Shown: positions 15,002 to 24,229 of the stretch, piece after piece
Position numbering within the stretch: the stretch's first letter is position 1
Layout: each line of letters begins with the position of its first letter
Assembly: GCA_002361775.1 (NCBI GenBank)
Contig: DETV01000074.1
Coordinates: forward strand, 1 to 36,053
Length of the DNA stretch: 36,053 bases
Direction: 5' to 3'
Source of the DNA: Eubacterium sp. UBA3279
GTDB taxonomy: Bacteria > Bacillota > Clostridia > Lachnospirales > Lachnospiraceae
Position numbers and translations under genes: made by a program
The notes under the pieces: generated by a model
Seen by the model: only the letters and a program-made list of their open reading frames with translations
What the model was told of the DNA's origin: nothing
Databases searched by the model: none

Positions 15002-18000
15002 ATGGGAGAAACAATTAGAATTGAGATTCCTGTATCTGTGAATGATAATACAGACCCTGGCCTATCAAATATCACGAATAAGATGAACACCCTGGCCACT
15101 GCCGCCCAGAAGGTAAATCGGATCCTCTCATCTGGATTAAAAACCAGAGGAATTGAACAAACAGCAGAGCGAGTAGACCGAACGCTTGGACGTGAGCATT
15201 CTATTGAAGTTTCGGCAGATGACAATGCCACTCCGGTTCTTTCAAGAGTTGAAGATGCAGCTGAAAGAGTAGGAGGAATTTCAGCAGATATTGAGATAGG
15301 AGCAAACGACAATGCTACTGCTGAAATATCTGGTGTCGAGGATGCAGCAGTAACCCTTGACGGAACAAGCGCTGATGTAGAACTGGGGGCGGATGATAAT
15401 GCCACCGGGGTGGTAAATAGTGTTGGAGATTCACTGTCTGTTCTAAACGGAAATGAAGCGGTAGTAGAGCTTACTGCGGACGACAATGCTACGATGCAGA
15501 TTATGGATGTGGAGGATGCTTTAGCTGCCTTGAATGGTGAAGTGGCTGTGGCCTCAGTGGAAGCTGACGATACAGCCACGCAGATAATCCGAAGCGCTGA
15601 AGATGCAGTGGCCACATTCGATGGAACTTCCGGGACAGCGGAACTGGGTGCAGATGATAATGCAAGTCCGATCATTGATGATGTGATGGATAAAGCATCA
15701 GCCTGGGACGGAAGCGTATTTACGGCAACTATGAGTATAGTAGATGCCGCTACTGCCCCAATGGGAGCGGTTTTAAACGCTGCAAAGAATCCAATAGCAC
15801 AGGGCGCAACATTCCTTGGAGTGAGCGCAGGACTGGCTGATACTGTGAATACATACAAAGGGTTTGAGAGTATGATGTCACAGGTCCAGGCTATATCTGG
15901 TGCTACAGGAAAAGAATTTGATGATCTGACCGCAAAAGCACAGGAAATGGGTGCAACTACGAAGTTTACCGCTACTGAAGCAGCTCAGGCATTTAATTAC
16001 ATGGCTATGGCAGGCTGGAAACCAGAACAAATGACCGCAGGTATATCCGGTATCATGAGCCTGGCAGCAGCTTCCGGCGAAGATCTGGCAAGCACCTCGG
16101 ATATTGTTACGGATGCTTTGACAGCTTTTGGACTGAAAGCAAAAGATGCCGGGCATTTCTCGGATGTCCTTGCAAAGGCGTCCGCTAGTTCGAATACAAA
16201 CGTAGGCATGCTGGGTGAATCATTCAAATATGTTGCTCCGGTAGCAGGAGCCATGAAATATAGCGTCGAAGATACTTCTTTGGCATTAGGACTTATGGCT
16301 AACAGTTCAATTAAAGGAAGCATGGCTGGTACAGCCTTAAAGACATCCCTGGCTAACATGGCAGCACCAACTAACAGCATGGCAGAGGCTATGGACAAAT
16401 ATGGTATTAGCCTGACCGACAGCTCAGGAAACATGAAAACACTGAAAGGCGTTATGGATAATTTGCGAAGCAGTTTAGGAGGTCTTTCTGAAACTGAACA
16501 GACAGCGGCGGCATCCACCATTTTCGGAAAAGAAGCTATGAGCGGTATGCTTGCTATCATCAATGCTTCAGAACAGGACTATAACGATCTTTCCAATGCA
16601 ATCGGAAATTCAAAAGATGCAGCACAGGATATGGCTGACACTATGTTGGACAACCTAGCAGGCTCCATGACTCTTATGCAGTCGGCTGTAGAGGGCGTTC
16701 AGAACAGTTTTGGACAGAGACTTACTCCTTATGTCAGAGGATTCGTTGATTCCATTACAGATGCAATGCCGGCTGTGACGGTTGCTCTGAATGATTTTAT
16801 GGACACTGTGGACAAAAAAGCAGCACACATGAAGACAGTTATCGGGACCATGACGGCATCTGATGAGTGGCAGAATGCGGATATGTTCGGAAAGATGGAT
16901 ATTGCATGGGATACTCTTATCGGTCAGCCTTTTGCCGACTGGATTGGCGGAGATGGGAAACATCTGATTTCTTCCGGCCTCGGAACATTATTCTCTAGCG
17001 CGTCTGCTATTCTTCCGGGAGGAAAGAAAGCAGGCCTTTCTTCTGTGCTCAGCTCTATGCTGATCGCTAAAGGAGCAACTGGGCTTCTTGGAAATGCAAA
17101 GAATATTGCGACCACCTTACAGCCTATCGGAAATGCTATTAAAAGCATTGGACTTGCAGCACAGACAGCGCCAAGTGTTGGAGCGTTTATAAGTGATCTG
17201 GGAGCAATGGTTCCGACAGCGGCGAAATTCGGACTTGCGGCAGCAGCAGTAACAGCGGCAGTGGTTGGAATTGGTGTTGCAGTAGACAACTATAACCAGA
17301 AAGCTTTGAGCAGTAATCTGGAAGAACATTTTGGAAACATCAAACTATCAGCTCAGGAAGTGCAGGACATTGCTTCTGGAATTCTTGATCAGAAGTACCT
17401 GGCCAATGTGGAAGTTGCCTTAAATGAGGTAAAGAACGCTGATAAGCTTCGAGAAGATGCTCAGAAGGCACTGGAATCCAATGACGTTCTGGAGTTTAAG
17501 AGCAGAGTTGGTATTAAACTTACGACAGAAGAACAGGAAGATTACACAAGTAATATCGAAACTTTTGTTAAGAGCAAGATTGAAGAACTGGAAAGCCGGA
17601 CATTTGCAGCGCATATCCACGTTCAGACGTATCTCGGAGGTACGGAAGAGGGACAGACATTAGCCCAGAACATCGAGAAATGGGCTACAGCGGATTATGT
17701 TGAATTGGATGGATTATCTAGCCAGTTATCACAAAAGGTCTCTGAGGCACTGAAAGATGGAATCATAGATGCAGATGAAGAAGGCGCCATCAGTGCTTTA
17801 CAGGAAAAAATGAACAGCATAACTGCCCGGTGGAAGGAATCGGAAGCACAGGCAAAATGGGACTGGATAAATCAGGAATACGGGAGCTTGAATGCAGCTG
17901 ATCTGGAAAGTGGCTCATTCACTGACTTACTGGGAGCAATGAGAGATCAGAGGCAATCAGCAAAGGAAAGCGTACAGGCAGATGTTGAGCAGTGGTATTC

Positions 18001-20254
18001 AGAGCTTAATTCCATGCAATCAGCCGGAAGAATCACATCTGCTCAGAATAAGCAGTATCACGAAATGACTGGTTGGTATGTAAAAGGGCAGGAAGGAAGT
18101 GAACTGTCGAAGAGCTTACAGCTTGGTTCGAACACTTTGAATTCTGCATATGCTGAGAAGATTCAGAGCAACAGGCAGAGCCTTGCGGAAAATACGCAGT
18201 TTTCTATTGATTCAGCACAGAAACAATTAGAGAGCGGAGATACATCCGCTATGACCAGCGCATTGATGTACGGATTCAACGAACTTGGCAATGGAAAAAC
18301 ATTAGGAATTACAACTGATGCTACACAGAATGCCTTGAGTACCATGTATGAGAGCATGAAACCTGATGTAACACAGATGCAGGGCCTAATTGACGATTAC
18401 CGGGAAGCGGGGAAAGCAGTTCCGCAAAGCCTTATGGATTCATTTAATGATGCTATTGAGGTTGGAGCAGCTGCTGGCGATACGTCTGCAACATGGCAGA
18501 ACTATGCTAATCAGATCTGGAAGAATGGAAGTGATGAATTAAAAGCATCACTTACGGATCCGAGCAATCCAATGTATGAAACGGTCCGCAGTCAGTTGCC
18601 TCCTGAACTTGCAGAAGCGATTGACAGGGCGGCGGCAGAGACTACAACTGAAGATGTGACACTTGAAGGACTGAAAGCTTCTGTTGATGGAGACGTTGAT
18701 ATTGACAAAGATGCATGGACTTCAAAGCTGAATGAAGCTCTTGGTGACTTGGGTGAAACACAGGAGGTTACCGCTGATCATGTAAAGATTAAGGTTGATC
18801 AAGGCGATTGCCTGTGGGAAATTGGCAACGCTCTTGGAATTGACTGGCAGACCATTGCAGAACAGAATGGTATCGAAAGCCCGTATGTTATTCACCCAGA
18901 CCAGGAACTGACTATTTCCATGGATACGTTGACTGCAGAAGTTGACGGAGACAAGGCTCAGGCTGCTATCGAGCAGGCTATGTCGGCTCTGGATGCAGAA
19001 GGAGCAGAAATGTCTGTGACAGCAGAAGGAGTCAAAGTTGATCTGGCAGATGTAGAAGTGGATTCCGATACAGCGGCGGCTCAGATTGAGGCAGCTCTCG
19101 GCATGGAATCCGGGACACTTGCGGCAAATGGAATTGAAGTGCAGGCAGGCGCATCTGTTACTATCCCATCAGAACTGGTAACGGTGGATACATCTGGCAT
19201 GCAGTCTGCAACCGAACAGGCAGCAGATGAAACGGAAACAGAGCCTATTGAGCAGGAAGCATCTGCAAATGTAAATGTCACAAATACAACGACCGATACC
19301 TCCGGAATGCAGGCACAGGCGGAAGAAGATGCAAAAGGTGCTGTAGGAGATGTACCAGTTGAAGGCAGCGCAAATGTTACCTTCTCAGGCACGACAACAG
19401 ACACTTCTGGCGTTGTGGAGCAGGTAACAGCAGATATTGAGAGCGCAGTAAGTGATGTTCCGGCCAATGGTCATGCGAGCATCACGTTAGATCAGTCCAA
19501 TAATGCGGCTGAGATTTATTCTCTCGCAACAGCTGATGTAGTATCTGCTTTCTCGGAGACAATCCCAGCAGACGGACATGTTGATGTCACACTCGACCAG
19601 ACCAACAATGCAGCAGCGATTTATTCGGAATGTGCCGGACAGGTACAAAGCACATTCGCACAGGGCTTCACAGCCTCTGCAGATGTTGCAGTTACGCTGA
19701 ACTGGCATATCACGAATCCATCAGCTAGCATTTCCACCTCAAGTAGCGGATCATCTGTATCGGCTACTATAGCTGGGCACGCAGAGGGCGGTGAAGTCGG
19801 ACTGAATGGAGCTGAGCTGTCGTGGGTAGGTGAGGAAGGATTGGAGTATATCATTCCTACGGTGCCGGCCAGACGACAGAGAGGTATTGAATTGTGGAAA
19901 TCCGCAGGACGGACACTGGGAGTTCTTGGTCCTGATGATGAGATATCAGCACATGCGAGCGGAGGAATCGTTGGCAAAGAAGTATCAAACACGACACCTT
20001 ATTTCGACACAGATTCCAGTTCACAAGATTCTGAAAAAACAGAGAAAGAAACTGTGCCAACGAATGTAGTGTCAGACAAATCTGGCGTTGTGGTACAGGT
20101 TAACCTCTCCCCGCAGTTCAATATATCAGATACAAATGACAGTGATGTTATTCGGCTCATTAAAGCTCACATCAAGGAGCTGGCTGACGATCTTGGAAGC
20201 GAAATTGCAACAATGCTCAGTGAAGCTTATGAGAATACACCTGTTACAACATAA
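15002..20254 (+). CDS. Tape measure protein with N-terminal repeats and internal LysM domain
   Basis: 1750 residues; ATG after AAAGGGG. Its length sets tail length. Residues ~68-241 are six 29-residue repeats of the type ADDNAT...VEDA...LDG. Residues ~285-640 are the TP901-type tape measure core ('MMSQVQAISGATGKEFDDL', 'EAAQAFNYMAMAGWKPEQM', 'GSMAGTALKTSLANMAAP'). Hydrophobic segments at ~725-760 (LAAAAVTAAVVGIGVAV) probably function in membrane passage. Residues ~1260-1306 form a LysM domain (GDCLWEIGNALGIDWQTIAEQNG). The C-terminal ~450 residues are Thr/Ala/Asp-rich repeats with 'TTTDTSGM/V' units, ending with the usual 'EGGEVGLNGAELSWVGEEGLEYIIP' motif. Located directly after the chaperone, as expected. 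Confidence 0.93.
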   Translation: MGETIRIEIPVSVNDNTDPGLSNITNKMNTLATAAQKVNRILSSGLKTRGIEQTAERVDRTLGREHSIEVSADDNATPVLSRVEDAAERVGGISADIEIGANDNATAEISGVEDAAVTLDGTSADVELGADDNATGVVNSVGDSLSVLNGNEAVVELTADDNATMQIMDVEDALAALNGEVAVASVEADDTATQIIRSAEDAVATFDGTSGTAELGADDNASPIIDDVMDKASAWDGSVFTATMSIVDAATAPMGAVLNAAKNPIAQGATFLGVSAGLADTVNTYKGFESMMSQVQAISGATGKEFDDLTAKAQEMGATTKFTATEAAQAFNYMAMAGWKPEQMTAGISGIMSLAAASGEDLASTSDIVTDALTAFGLKAKDAGHFSDVLAKASASSNTNVGMLGESFKYVAPVAGAMKYSVEDTSLALGLMANSSIKGSMAGTALKTSLANMAAPTNSMAEAMDKYGISLTDSSGNMKTLKGVMDNLRSSLGGLSETEQTAAASTIFGKEAMSGMLAIINASEQDYNDLSNAIGNSKDAAQDMADTMLDNLAGSMTLMQSAVEGVQNSFGQRLTPYVRGFVDSITDAMPAVTVALNDFMDTVDKKAAHMKTVIGTMTASDEWQNADMFGKMDIAWDTLIGQPFADWIGGDGKHLISSGLGTLFSSASAILPGGKKAGLSSVLSSMLIAKGATGLLGNAKNIATTLQPIGNAIKSIGLAAQTAPSVGAFISDLGAMVPTAAKFGLAAAAVTAAVVGIGVAVDNYNQKALSSNLEEHFGNIKLSAQEVQDIASGILDQKYLANVEVALNEVKNADKLREDAQKALESNDVLEFKSRVGIKLTTEEQEDYTSNIETFVKSKIEELESRTFAAHIHVQTYLGGTEEGQTLAQNIEKWATADYVELDGLSSQLSQKVSEALKDGIIDADEEGAISALQEKMNSITARWKESEAQAKWDWINQEYGSLNAADLESGSFTDLLGAMRDQRQSAKESVQADVEQWYSELNSMQSAGRITSAQNKQYHEMTGWYVKGQEGSELSKSLQLGSNTLNSAYAEKIQSNRQSLAENTQFSIDSAQKQLESGDTSAMTSALMYGFNELGNGKTLGITTDATQNALSTMYESMKPDVTQMQGLIDDYREAGKAVPQSLMDSFNDAIEVGAAAGDTSATWQNYANQIWKNGSDELKASLTDPSNPMYETVRSQLPPELAEAIDRAAAETTTEDVTLEGLKASVDGDVDIDKDAWTSKLNEALGDLGETQEVTADHVKIKVDQGDCLWEIGNALGIDWQTIAEQNGIESPYVIHPDQELTISMDTLTAEVDGDKAQAAIEQAMSALDAEGAEMSVTAEGVKVDLADVEVDSDTAAAQIEAALGMESGTLAANGIEVQAGASVTIPSELVTVDTSGMQSATEQAADETETEPIEQEASANVNVTNTTTDTSGMQAQAEEDAKGAVGDVPVEGSANVTFSGTTTDTSGVVEQVTADIESAVSDVPANGHASITLDQSNNAAEIYSLATADVVSAFSETIPADGHVDVTLDQTNNAAAIYSECAGQVQSTFAQGFTASADVAVTLNWHITNPSASISTSSSGSSVSATIAGHAEGGEVGLNGAELSWVGEEGLEYIIPTVPARRQRGIELWKSAGRTLGVLGPDDEISAHASGGIVGKEVSNTTPYFDTDSSSQDSEKTEKETVPTNVVSDKSGVVVQVNLSPQFNISDTNDSDVIRLIKAHIKELADDLGSEIATMLSEAYENTPVTT
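15203..15724 (+). repeat. Six 29-codon tandem repeats in the tape measure gene
   Basis: In protein terms each unit starts with (I/V)E(V/L/I)xADDNAT and ends with (L/V)(D/N)Gxxxx; the six units align without gaps, with a seventh partial unit after them and a diverged unit at residues 9-37 (VSVNDNTDPG). The units are diverged at the DNA level, so the amplification is old. They may reflect length tuning of the tail. Confidence 0.8.
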
Positions 20255-20263
20255 GGAGGGAAC

Positions 20264-20962
20264 ATGGGGGCGATATTAAAAGAATTGCATAATTCGGCAT
20301 CGAAGTTCCAGTTCCCTTCGATGCCAAAAGATGATGTTGATGTAAAAAGAGAAACAGCATATCAGGAATATAACATTCTTGGAAAAGGAAAAATGAGTTA
20401 CCCATCTGGTATGGGTACTCAGATTATAAAATGGTCTGGATATTTCTGGGGGGCAGGCAGAAAAAAGCTTGCCTCCGTAAACCAGAAATGGATAGCACCA
20501 AAAACCTGCGCCAGCAAGCTGAAAAGCTGGCAGACAAAAAAGACACCGTTAAATCTGGTGGTTTCTGAAGCTGGTATCAATGAAGATGTTACTATCAAAT
20601 CTTTTGAGTATAAGCCTTTTGGCGGACATGGGGACTATTCGTACGAGATATCTTTTGTTCCATATGTCGAGATGAAGATTTATACAACAAAGGAACTGGG
20701 GACTAAGAAAAAAGCTAAAAAGAAAAAGAAAACCACTAGGCCAAGTACCAAGAAATCTACTAAAAAGAAAAAGACCTACAGGATTGTCCAAGGCGATACA
20801 CTTTGCGGAATATCTCGTAAGAAATATAAAACTGAATCAAAGTGGAGAAATATCTACAATGCCAATAAGAAGGTTATTGAAGCGGCTGCTAAGAAACATG
20901 GCCGGCGCAATAGCGACAACGGACATTGGATATATCCAGGAACAGTACTGACTTTACCATAA
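20264..20962 (+). CDS. LysM-domain baseplate/tail protein (XkdP/YqbP family)
   Basis: 232 residues, RBS AAGGAGG. N-terminal ~140 residues ('FQFPSMPKDDVDVKRETAYQEYNILGKGKMSYPSG', 'GDYSYEISFVPYVEMKI') are the XkdP-type domain; a very lysine-rich linker (~146-170) joins a C-terminal LysM (~171-232: 'YRIVQGDTLCGISRKKY...WIYPGTVLTLP'). LysM domains bind peptidoglycan glycans; in the baseplate hub spike region this helps attach to the wall. Located just after the tape measure. Confidence 0.88.
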   Translation: MGAILKELHNSASKFQFPSMPKDDVDVKRETAYQEYNILGKGKMSYPSGMGTQIIKWSGYFWGAGRKKLASVNQKWIAPKTCASKLKSWQTKKTPLNLVVSEAGINEDVTIKSFEYKPFGGHGDYSYEISFVPYVEMKIYTTKELGTKKKAKKKKKTTRPSTKKSTKKKKTYRIVQGDTLCGISRKKYKTESKWRNIYNANKKVIEAAAKKHGRRNSDNGHWIYPGTVLTLP

Positions 20963-20975
20963 GGAGGCGAGAGTA

Positions 20976-22232
20976 TTGATAAATCCAATGAAATATAAAT
21001 ACCTCGTGGCCATTATGACTGCAGATAAAAAGGCTTACGACATCACGCAATTTGTCGAAGATGTATCCTGGGAAGAGGGAGAGGACCAGCTTGCGGCCAG
21101 AATTAGTTTTTCGGCCAAGAACGATAAAACTTCAAAGGGAAGAATTTCTTCTCTTGCCAAGCCTGGGTGTTATGCAGCACTTTTGTATTCCTATAATGGC
21201 GGCAAAAATGCCGAAGCAACCAGAGGAAAAATAGTTGAATGGAATCCTTCAGCGAGAACATCCGGAGAGAAGTTTAAGGTAAAGGCATACGATGTTCTAT
21301 ATGATCTGCAGGAATCACAAGATCATGTATATTTTTCAGCTGGCGTAAAGACAAAGTCAGCCATAGTCCAAGTGCTGAAACGCTGGGGCATAAAGGTCAC
21401 ATCTTACAGCGGACCAAATGTGAAGCATGGGAAACTGGCTTATAAGTCTGAAAAGCTTGGAACAGTGGTTGTGAAAATCCTCAAGGAAGCCAAAAAGAAA
21501 GGTGGCATTGAGGCATGTCTACGGGCTGTGAAAATGAATGTGACCGTAGTTGGTTTTGGAACAAATAAAACAGTATATCATTTTGAAGAAACACAGCATC
21601 TTACAGAAGTAAACCATAAGATCAGCACTACCGGGATGGTTACAAGGGTAAAAATCATCGGAAAAGCAAATGATGATGGATGCTCACCTGTTGAGGCTAC
21701 AGTTGATGGAAAGACAAGCTACGGAATCCGACAGAAGATTGTTTCCAGGGGAACCAATGATACTTTGGATGAGGCAAAAAAAGAAGCGAGAGAGATTCTT
21801 GCTGATGATGGCAAACCAAAGGAAGAAATCACGATAAAACTCCCGGATATTCCTATCATTCGGAAGGGTGACAAGATTCATCTAAAAACAGCTTCAATAA
21901 GTGCTGGGTATTATATCGTAATATCTGCTACGCATGATGTAGATAAAATGCTTATGACGCTGGGATTGAAAAAAGCACCGGCAGCAAAAAAGAGCAGTGG
22001 GAATAAAAAAACAAAAGCAAAATCATATGATGTTGGGGACATTGTTAATTTCCATGGCGGTAAGCATTATGTCAGCAGTTATCCAGATGCCAGAGGATAC
22101 AGTGTAGGAGCCGGAAAAGCAAAAATCACGATCAAAGGTGGTTCCGGAAAAGCACACCCATGGCATCTGGTTACACAAAACTGGAATCAGACTCATGTCT
22201 GGGGCTGGGTTGACGATGGATCATTTGACTGA
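20976..22232 (+). CDS. Baseplate hub protein (XkdQ/YqbQ, gpD-like)
   Basis: 418 residues from TTG 20976, 8 nt after GGAGG; ATG 20988 is an alternative. 'ITQFVEDVSWEEGEDQLAARISFSAKND' and 'VKAYDVLYDLQESQDHVYFSAGVKTKSAIVQVLKRWGI' mark the XkdQ hub domain. Residues ~345-418 form a separate SH3-like module ('YDVGDIVNFHGGKHYVSSYPDARG' to 'HVWGWVDDGSFD'), which is shared with cell-wall-binding parts of lysins in clostridial phages. It probably forms the hub ring at the tail end. Coupled with XkdP-like and DUF2577 genes. Confidence 0.88.
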   Translation: MINPMKYKYLVAIMTADKKAYDITQFVEDVSWEEGEDQLAARISFSAKNDKTSKGRISSLAKPGCYAALLYSYNGGKNAEATRGKIVEWNPSARTSGEKFKVKAYDVLYDLQESQDHVYFSAGVKTKSAIVQVLKRWGIKVTSYSGPNVKHGKLAYKSEKLGTVVVKILKEAKKKGGIEACLRAVKMNVTVVGFGTNKTVYHFEETQHLTEVNHKISTTGMVTRVKIIGKANDDGCSPVEATVDGKTSYGIRQKIVSRGTNDTLDEAKKEAREILADDGKPKEEITIKLPDIPIIRKGDKIHLKTASISAGYYIVISATHDVDKMLMTLGLKKAPAAKKSSGNKKTKAKSYDVGDIVNFHGGKHYVSSYPDARGYSVGAGKAKITIKGGSGKAHPWHLVTQNWNQTHVWGWVDDGSFD

Positions 22233-22245
22233 CAGGAGGAACATT

Positions 22246-22605
22246 ATGTCAAAAATGGAAAAAAATGGAATGGAAAAGCTTGCAAAGGTATTGGATTCGA
22301 GAATGGGAGAACACTCAGGAGGAGGATTTTCGTTCGACTTTGGAGTGATCAAGAAAGATTATTCCCTTGTTTCCAATACTTTTCCTTTGCCTATCCCTAA
22401 AAAGGATTATTCCGTCTGCAGACTTTTGGCCAATCTATCAACAAACGTATCTGGAGGAACACACGGAGGGCATAACAGCGGAACGGGATCACATAGCCAT
22501 AAGGTGGTTATGCCTAAGTTAAAACCGGGAGATCGTGTGCTTATCGTATGGGTTGAGGGAGAACCTGTAGTCATAGATGTAGTAGTCAAGGCAAGTGGAT
22601 TATAG
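22246..22605 (+). CDS. Baseplate protein, DUF2577 (XkdR-like)
   Basis: 119 residues from ATG 22246, 8 nt after AGGAGG; longer in-frame readings reach into the upstream gene and lack an RBS. Typical DUF2577 content: 'DFGVIKKDYSLVSNTFPLPIPKKDYSVC', a His/Gly loop 'GGTHGGHNSGTGSHSH' and 'LKPGDRVLIVWVEGEPVVIDVVVKAS'. Such OB-fold-like proteins lie next to the hub and may be part of the spike. The His-rich loop could hold a metal, as in spike apex proteins. Confidence 0.85.
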   Translation: MSKMEKNGMEKLAKVLDSRMGEHSGGGFSFDFGVIKKDYSLVSNTFPLPIPKKDYSVCRLLANLSTNVSGGTHGGHNSGTGSHSHKVVMPKLKPGDRVLIVWVEGEPVVIDVVVKASGL

Positions 22606-22613
22606 GAGGCAAT

Positions 22614-23075
22614 ATGGAAGAAGAATCAAAAAATTTACTGCCGACTGTGGATGTTCCAGATTTTGTGGATGAAGAGGAAGATGAAGAATATGACGTTGAC
22701 TATAAGCCATCGCCAATGTGGGATCTTGAAAAAGGAGATTTCGTTCGCACCGCCGCAAATAATGTGCCAATGAACGATGGATATGAAGCATATAAAATAT
22801 GGTGTGTAAAAACGGTATCTACAGAAAGATATTCTTGCCTGGGATATTCGGATGATCATGGAACTGAAACGGAAGATATAACAAGAGAATCTGACCAAAG
22901 CACTGTAGAACTTTCTCTAGAAAGGACAATCCAGGAAGCTCTGATGGTCAATCCGCGGACATCATCGGTAGAAGAGTTTTCTTTTGAATGGGGGACTGGG
23001 AGGGTAAAAGTATCATTCATAGTTTATTCGGTTGATGGAGAACCCTTTACCGTTGATTCAATCATAGAAGTTTAG
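22614..23075 (+). CDS. Baseplate wedge protein, DUF2634 (XkdS, gp25-like)
   Basis: 153 residues, RBS AGGAGG. An acidic N-terminus (residues ~18-30) is followed by the gp25-like fold: 'DLEKGDFVRTAANNVPMNDGYEAYKIWCVKTVSTERY', 'VELSLERTIQEALMVNPRTSSVEEFSFEW' and 'VKVSFIVYSVDG'. Homologous to T4 gp25 lysozyme-like wedge protein, which nucleates sheath assembly; catalytic lysozyme function is usually lost. Confidence 0.87.
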   Translation: MEEESKNLLPTVDVPDFVDEEEDEEYDVDYKPSPMWDLEKGDFVRTAANNVPMNDGYEAYKIWCVKTVSTERYSCLGYSDDHGTETEDITRESDQSTVELSLERTIQEALMVNPRTSSVEEFSFEWGTGRVKVSFIVYSVDGEPFTVDSIIEV

Positions 23076-23089
23076 AGGAGGTGGTTAAT

Positions 23090-24229
23090 ATGGCTAGACC
23101 AGAATTTGAAGTTCCGGAATTCGTGTCAGAAAGTGATTCTGATCAGATACAGGAGAGGATGATGGGAAACCTTCCGGCGGATATATCGGATATGGAAGGT
23201 GATTTCCCATATGATTTTACCATGCCTACGGCCATCGAGATATCTCAGCTTGTGCAGTTCAATCTTGTTCGCTGCCTGATGGTTGCGTTTCCGGAATATT
23301 CTTGGGGCGATTGGATGGATTTGCATGGTGCAGAAGCAGGAGTGACAAGGAAAGAAGCTGTAGCAGCAACTGGAACAGTGTCTGTTACGGCGGCTTATGG
23401 CACAGTATTGGCAGCAGGCACAGTCTTTGCAGTTCCTGCAACAGATCAGATGGAAGCTGTTGAGTTCCAGACTTTACGAACTGTTACGTTCGCAGAGAAT
23501 GAAACCATGGACCTTGCGGTTGAAGCGGTCACTCCGGGGGTATCCGGGAATGTTCCGGCAAATACGATTACAATTATGGCATCACCGATCAATGGCGTTA
23601 CAGCAATTACCAACAGCGAGAAAACATCGGGTGGTGCTGAAGAAGAAAATGATGAAGATTATTATGAACGAATCCATGCAGAATTCCAAGATTCGCAGTT
23701 CTATGTAGCGAATGATGCTGACTATATTAAGTGGGCCAAAGAAGTCCCCGGGATTGGAGACTGTATTGTAGAACCAGCTGTTGAAGGACCAGGAACAGTG
23801 GGATTGATTTTAGTTGATAGCAACGGACAGCCCGCATCAAGTACACTGGTCACAGCAGTTTACAACCATATCGTTTCTCCGGACGACAGGAGCAAAAGAC
23901 TGTTGCCTACTGGATCGTCTAAGCTGATCGTCAAGTCAGCTACAGTAAAAACTGTAGATTTTGCCTGTACAGGACTTGTTCTGGATGGCGTTGGATTGGA
24001 TGATGTAATCTCGACATTCAAAACTGAAATGATGGCAGTCTATTCTGCGGCGAAAGAAACAAATATCCTTCGCTACAATTCAGCTCGAACAGTATTGTCA
24101 ACCATAACCGGAGTAAGCGATTTCATAGATTTTACGATGGATGGAAAGAGAGAAAACATTCACCTTTCATCAAGCGAGTATGCAGATACCGGTAATGTGA
24201 CATTTACATTAGAGGGGGCTGAGACATGA
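23090..24229 (+). CDS. Baseplate J-like wedge protein (XkdT)
   Basis: 379 residues from ATG 23090, 8 nt after GAGGAGG; a GTG at 23081 falls on the RBS itself. The Baseplate_J pattern is clear: 'WGDWMDLHGAEAGVTRKEAVAATGTVSV', 'GTVFAVPATD', 'TPGVSGNVPANTI', 'GGAEEENDEDYYERIHAEFQ' and 'WAKEVPGIGDCIVEPAVEGPGTVGLIL'. This T4 gp6 equivalent connects hub and tail fibre attachment. It overlaps the next gene by 4 nt. Confidence 0.92.
   Translation: MARPEFEVPEFVSESDSDQIQERMMGNLPADISDMEGDFPYDFTMPTAIEISQLVQFNLVRCLMVAFPEYSWGDWMDLHGAEAGVTRKEAVAATGTVSVTAAYGTVLAAGTVFAVPATDQMEAVEFQTLRTVTFAENETMDLAVEAVTPGVSGNVPANTITIMASPINGVTAITNSEKTSGGAEEENDEDYYERIHAEFQDSQFYVANDADYIKWAKEVPGIGDCIVEPAVEGPGTVGLILVDSNGQPASSTLVTAVYNHIVSPDDRSKRLLPTGSSKLIVKSATVKTVDFACTGLVLDGVGLDDVISTFKTEMMAVYSAAKETNILRYNSARTVLSTITGVSDFIDFTMDGKRENIHLSSSEYADTGNVTFTLEGAET

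Noticed and set aside
14842..15858. 338-codon open frame on the minus strand opposite the tape measure
   Set aside because: It is a shadow of the repetitive, biased codons of the tape measure N-terminus; it is Ser/Ala/Pro low-complexity, has no RBS and is opposite a well-supported gene.
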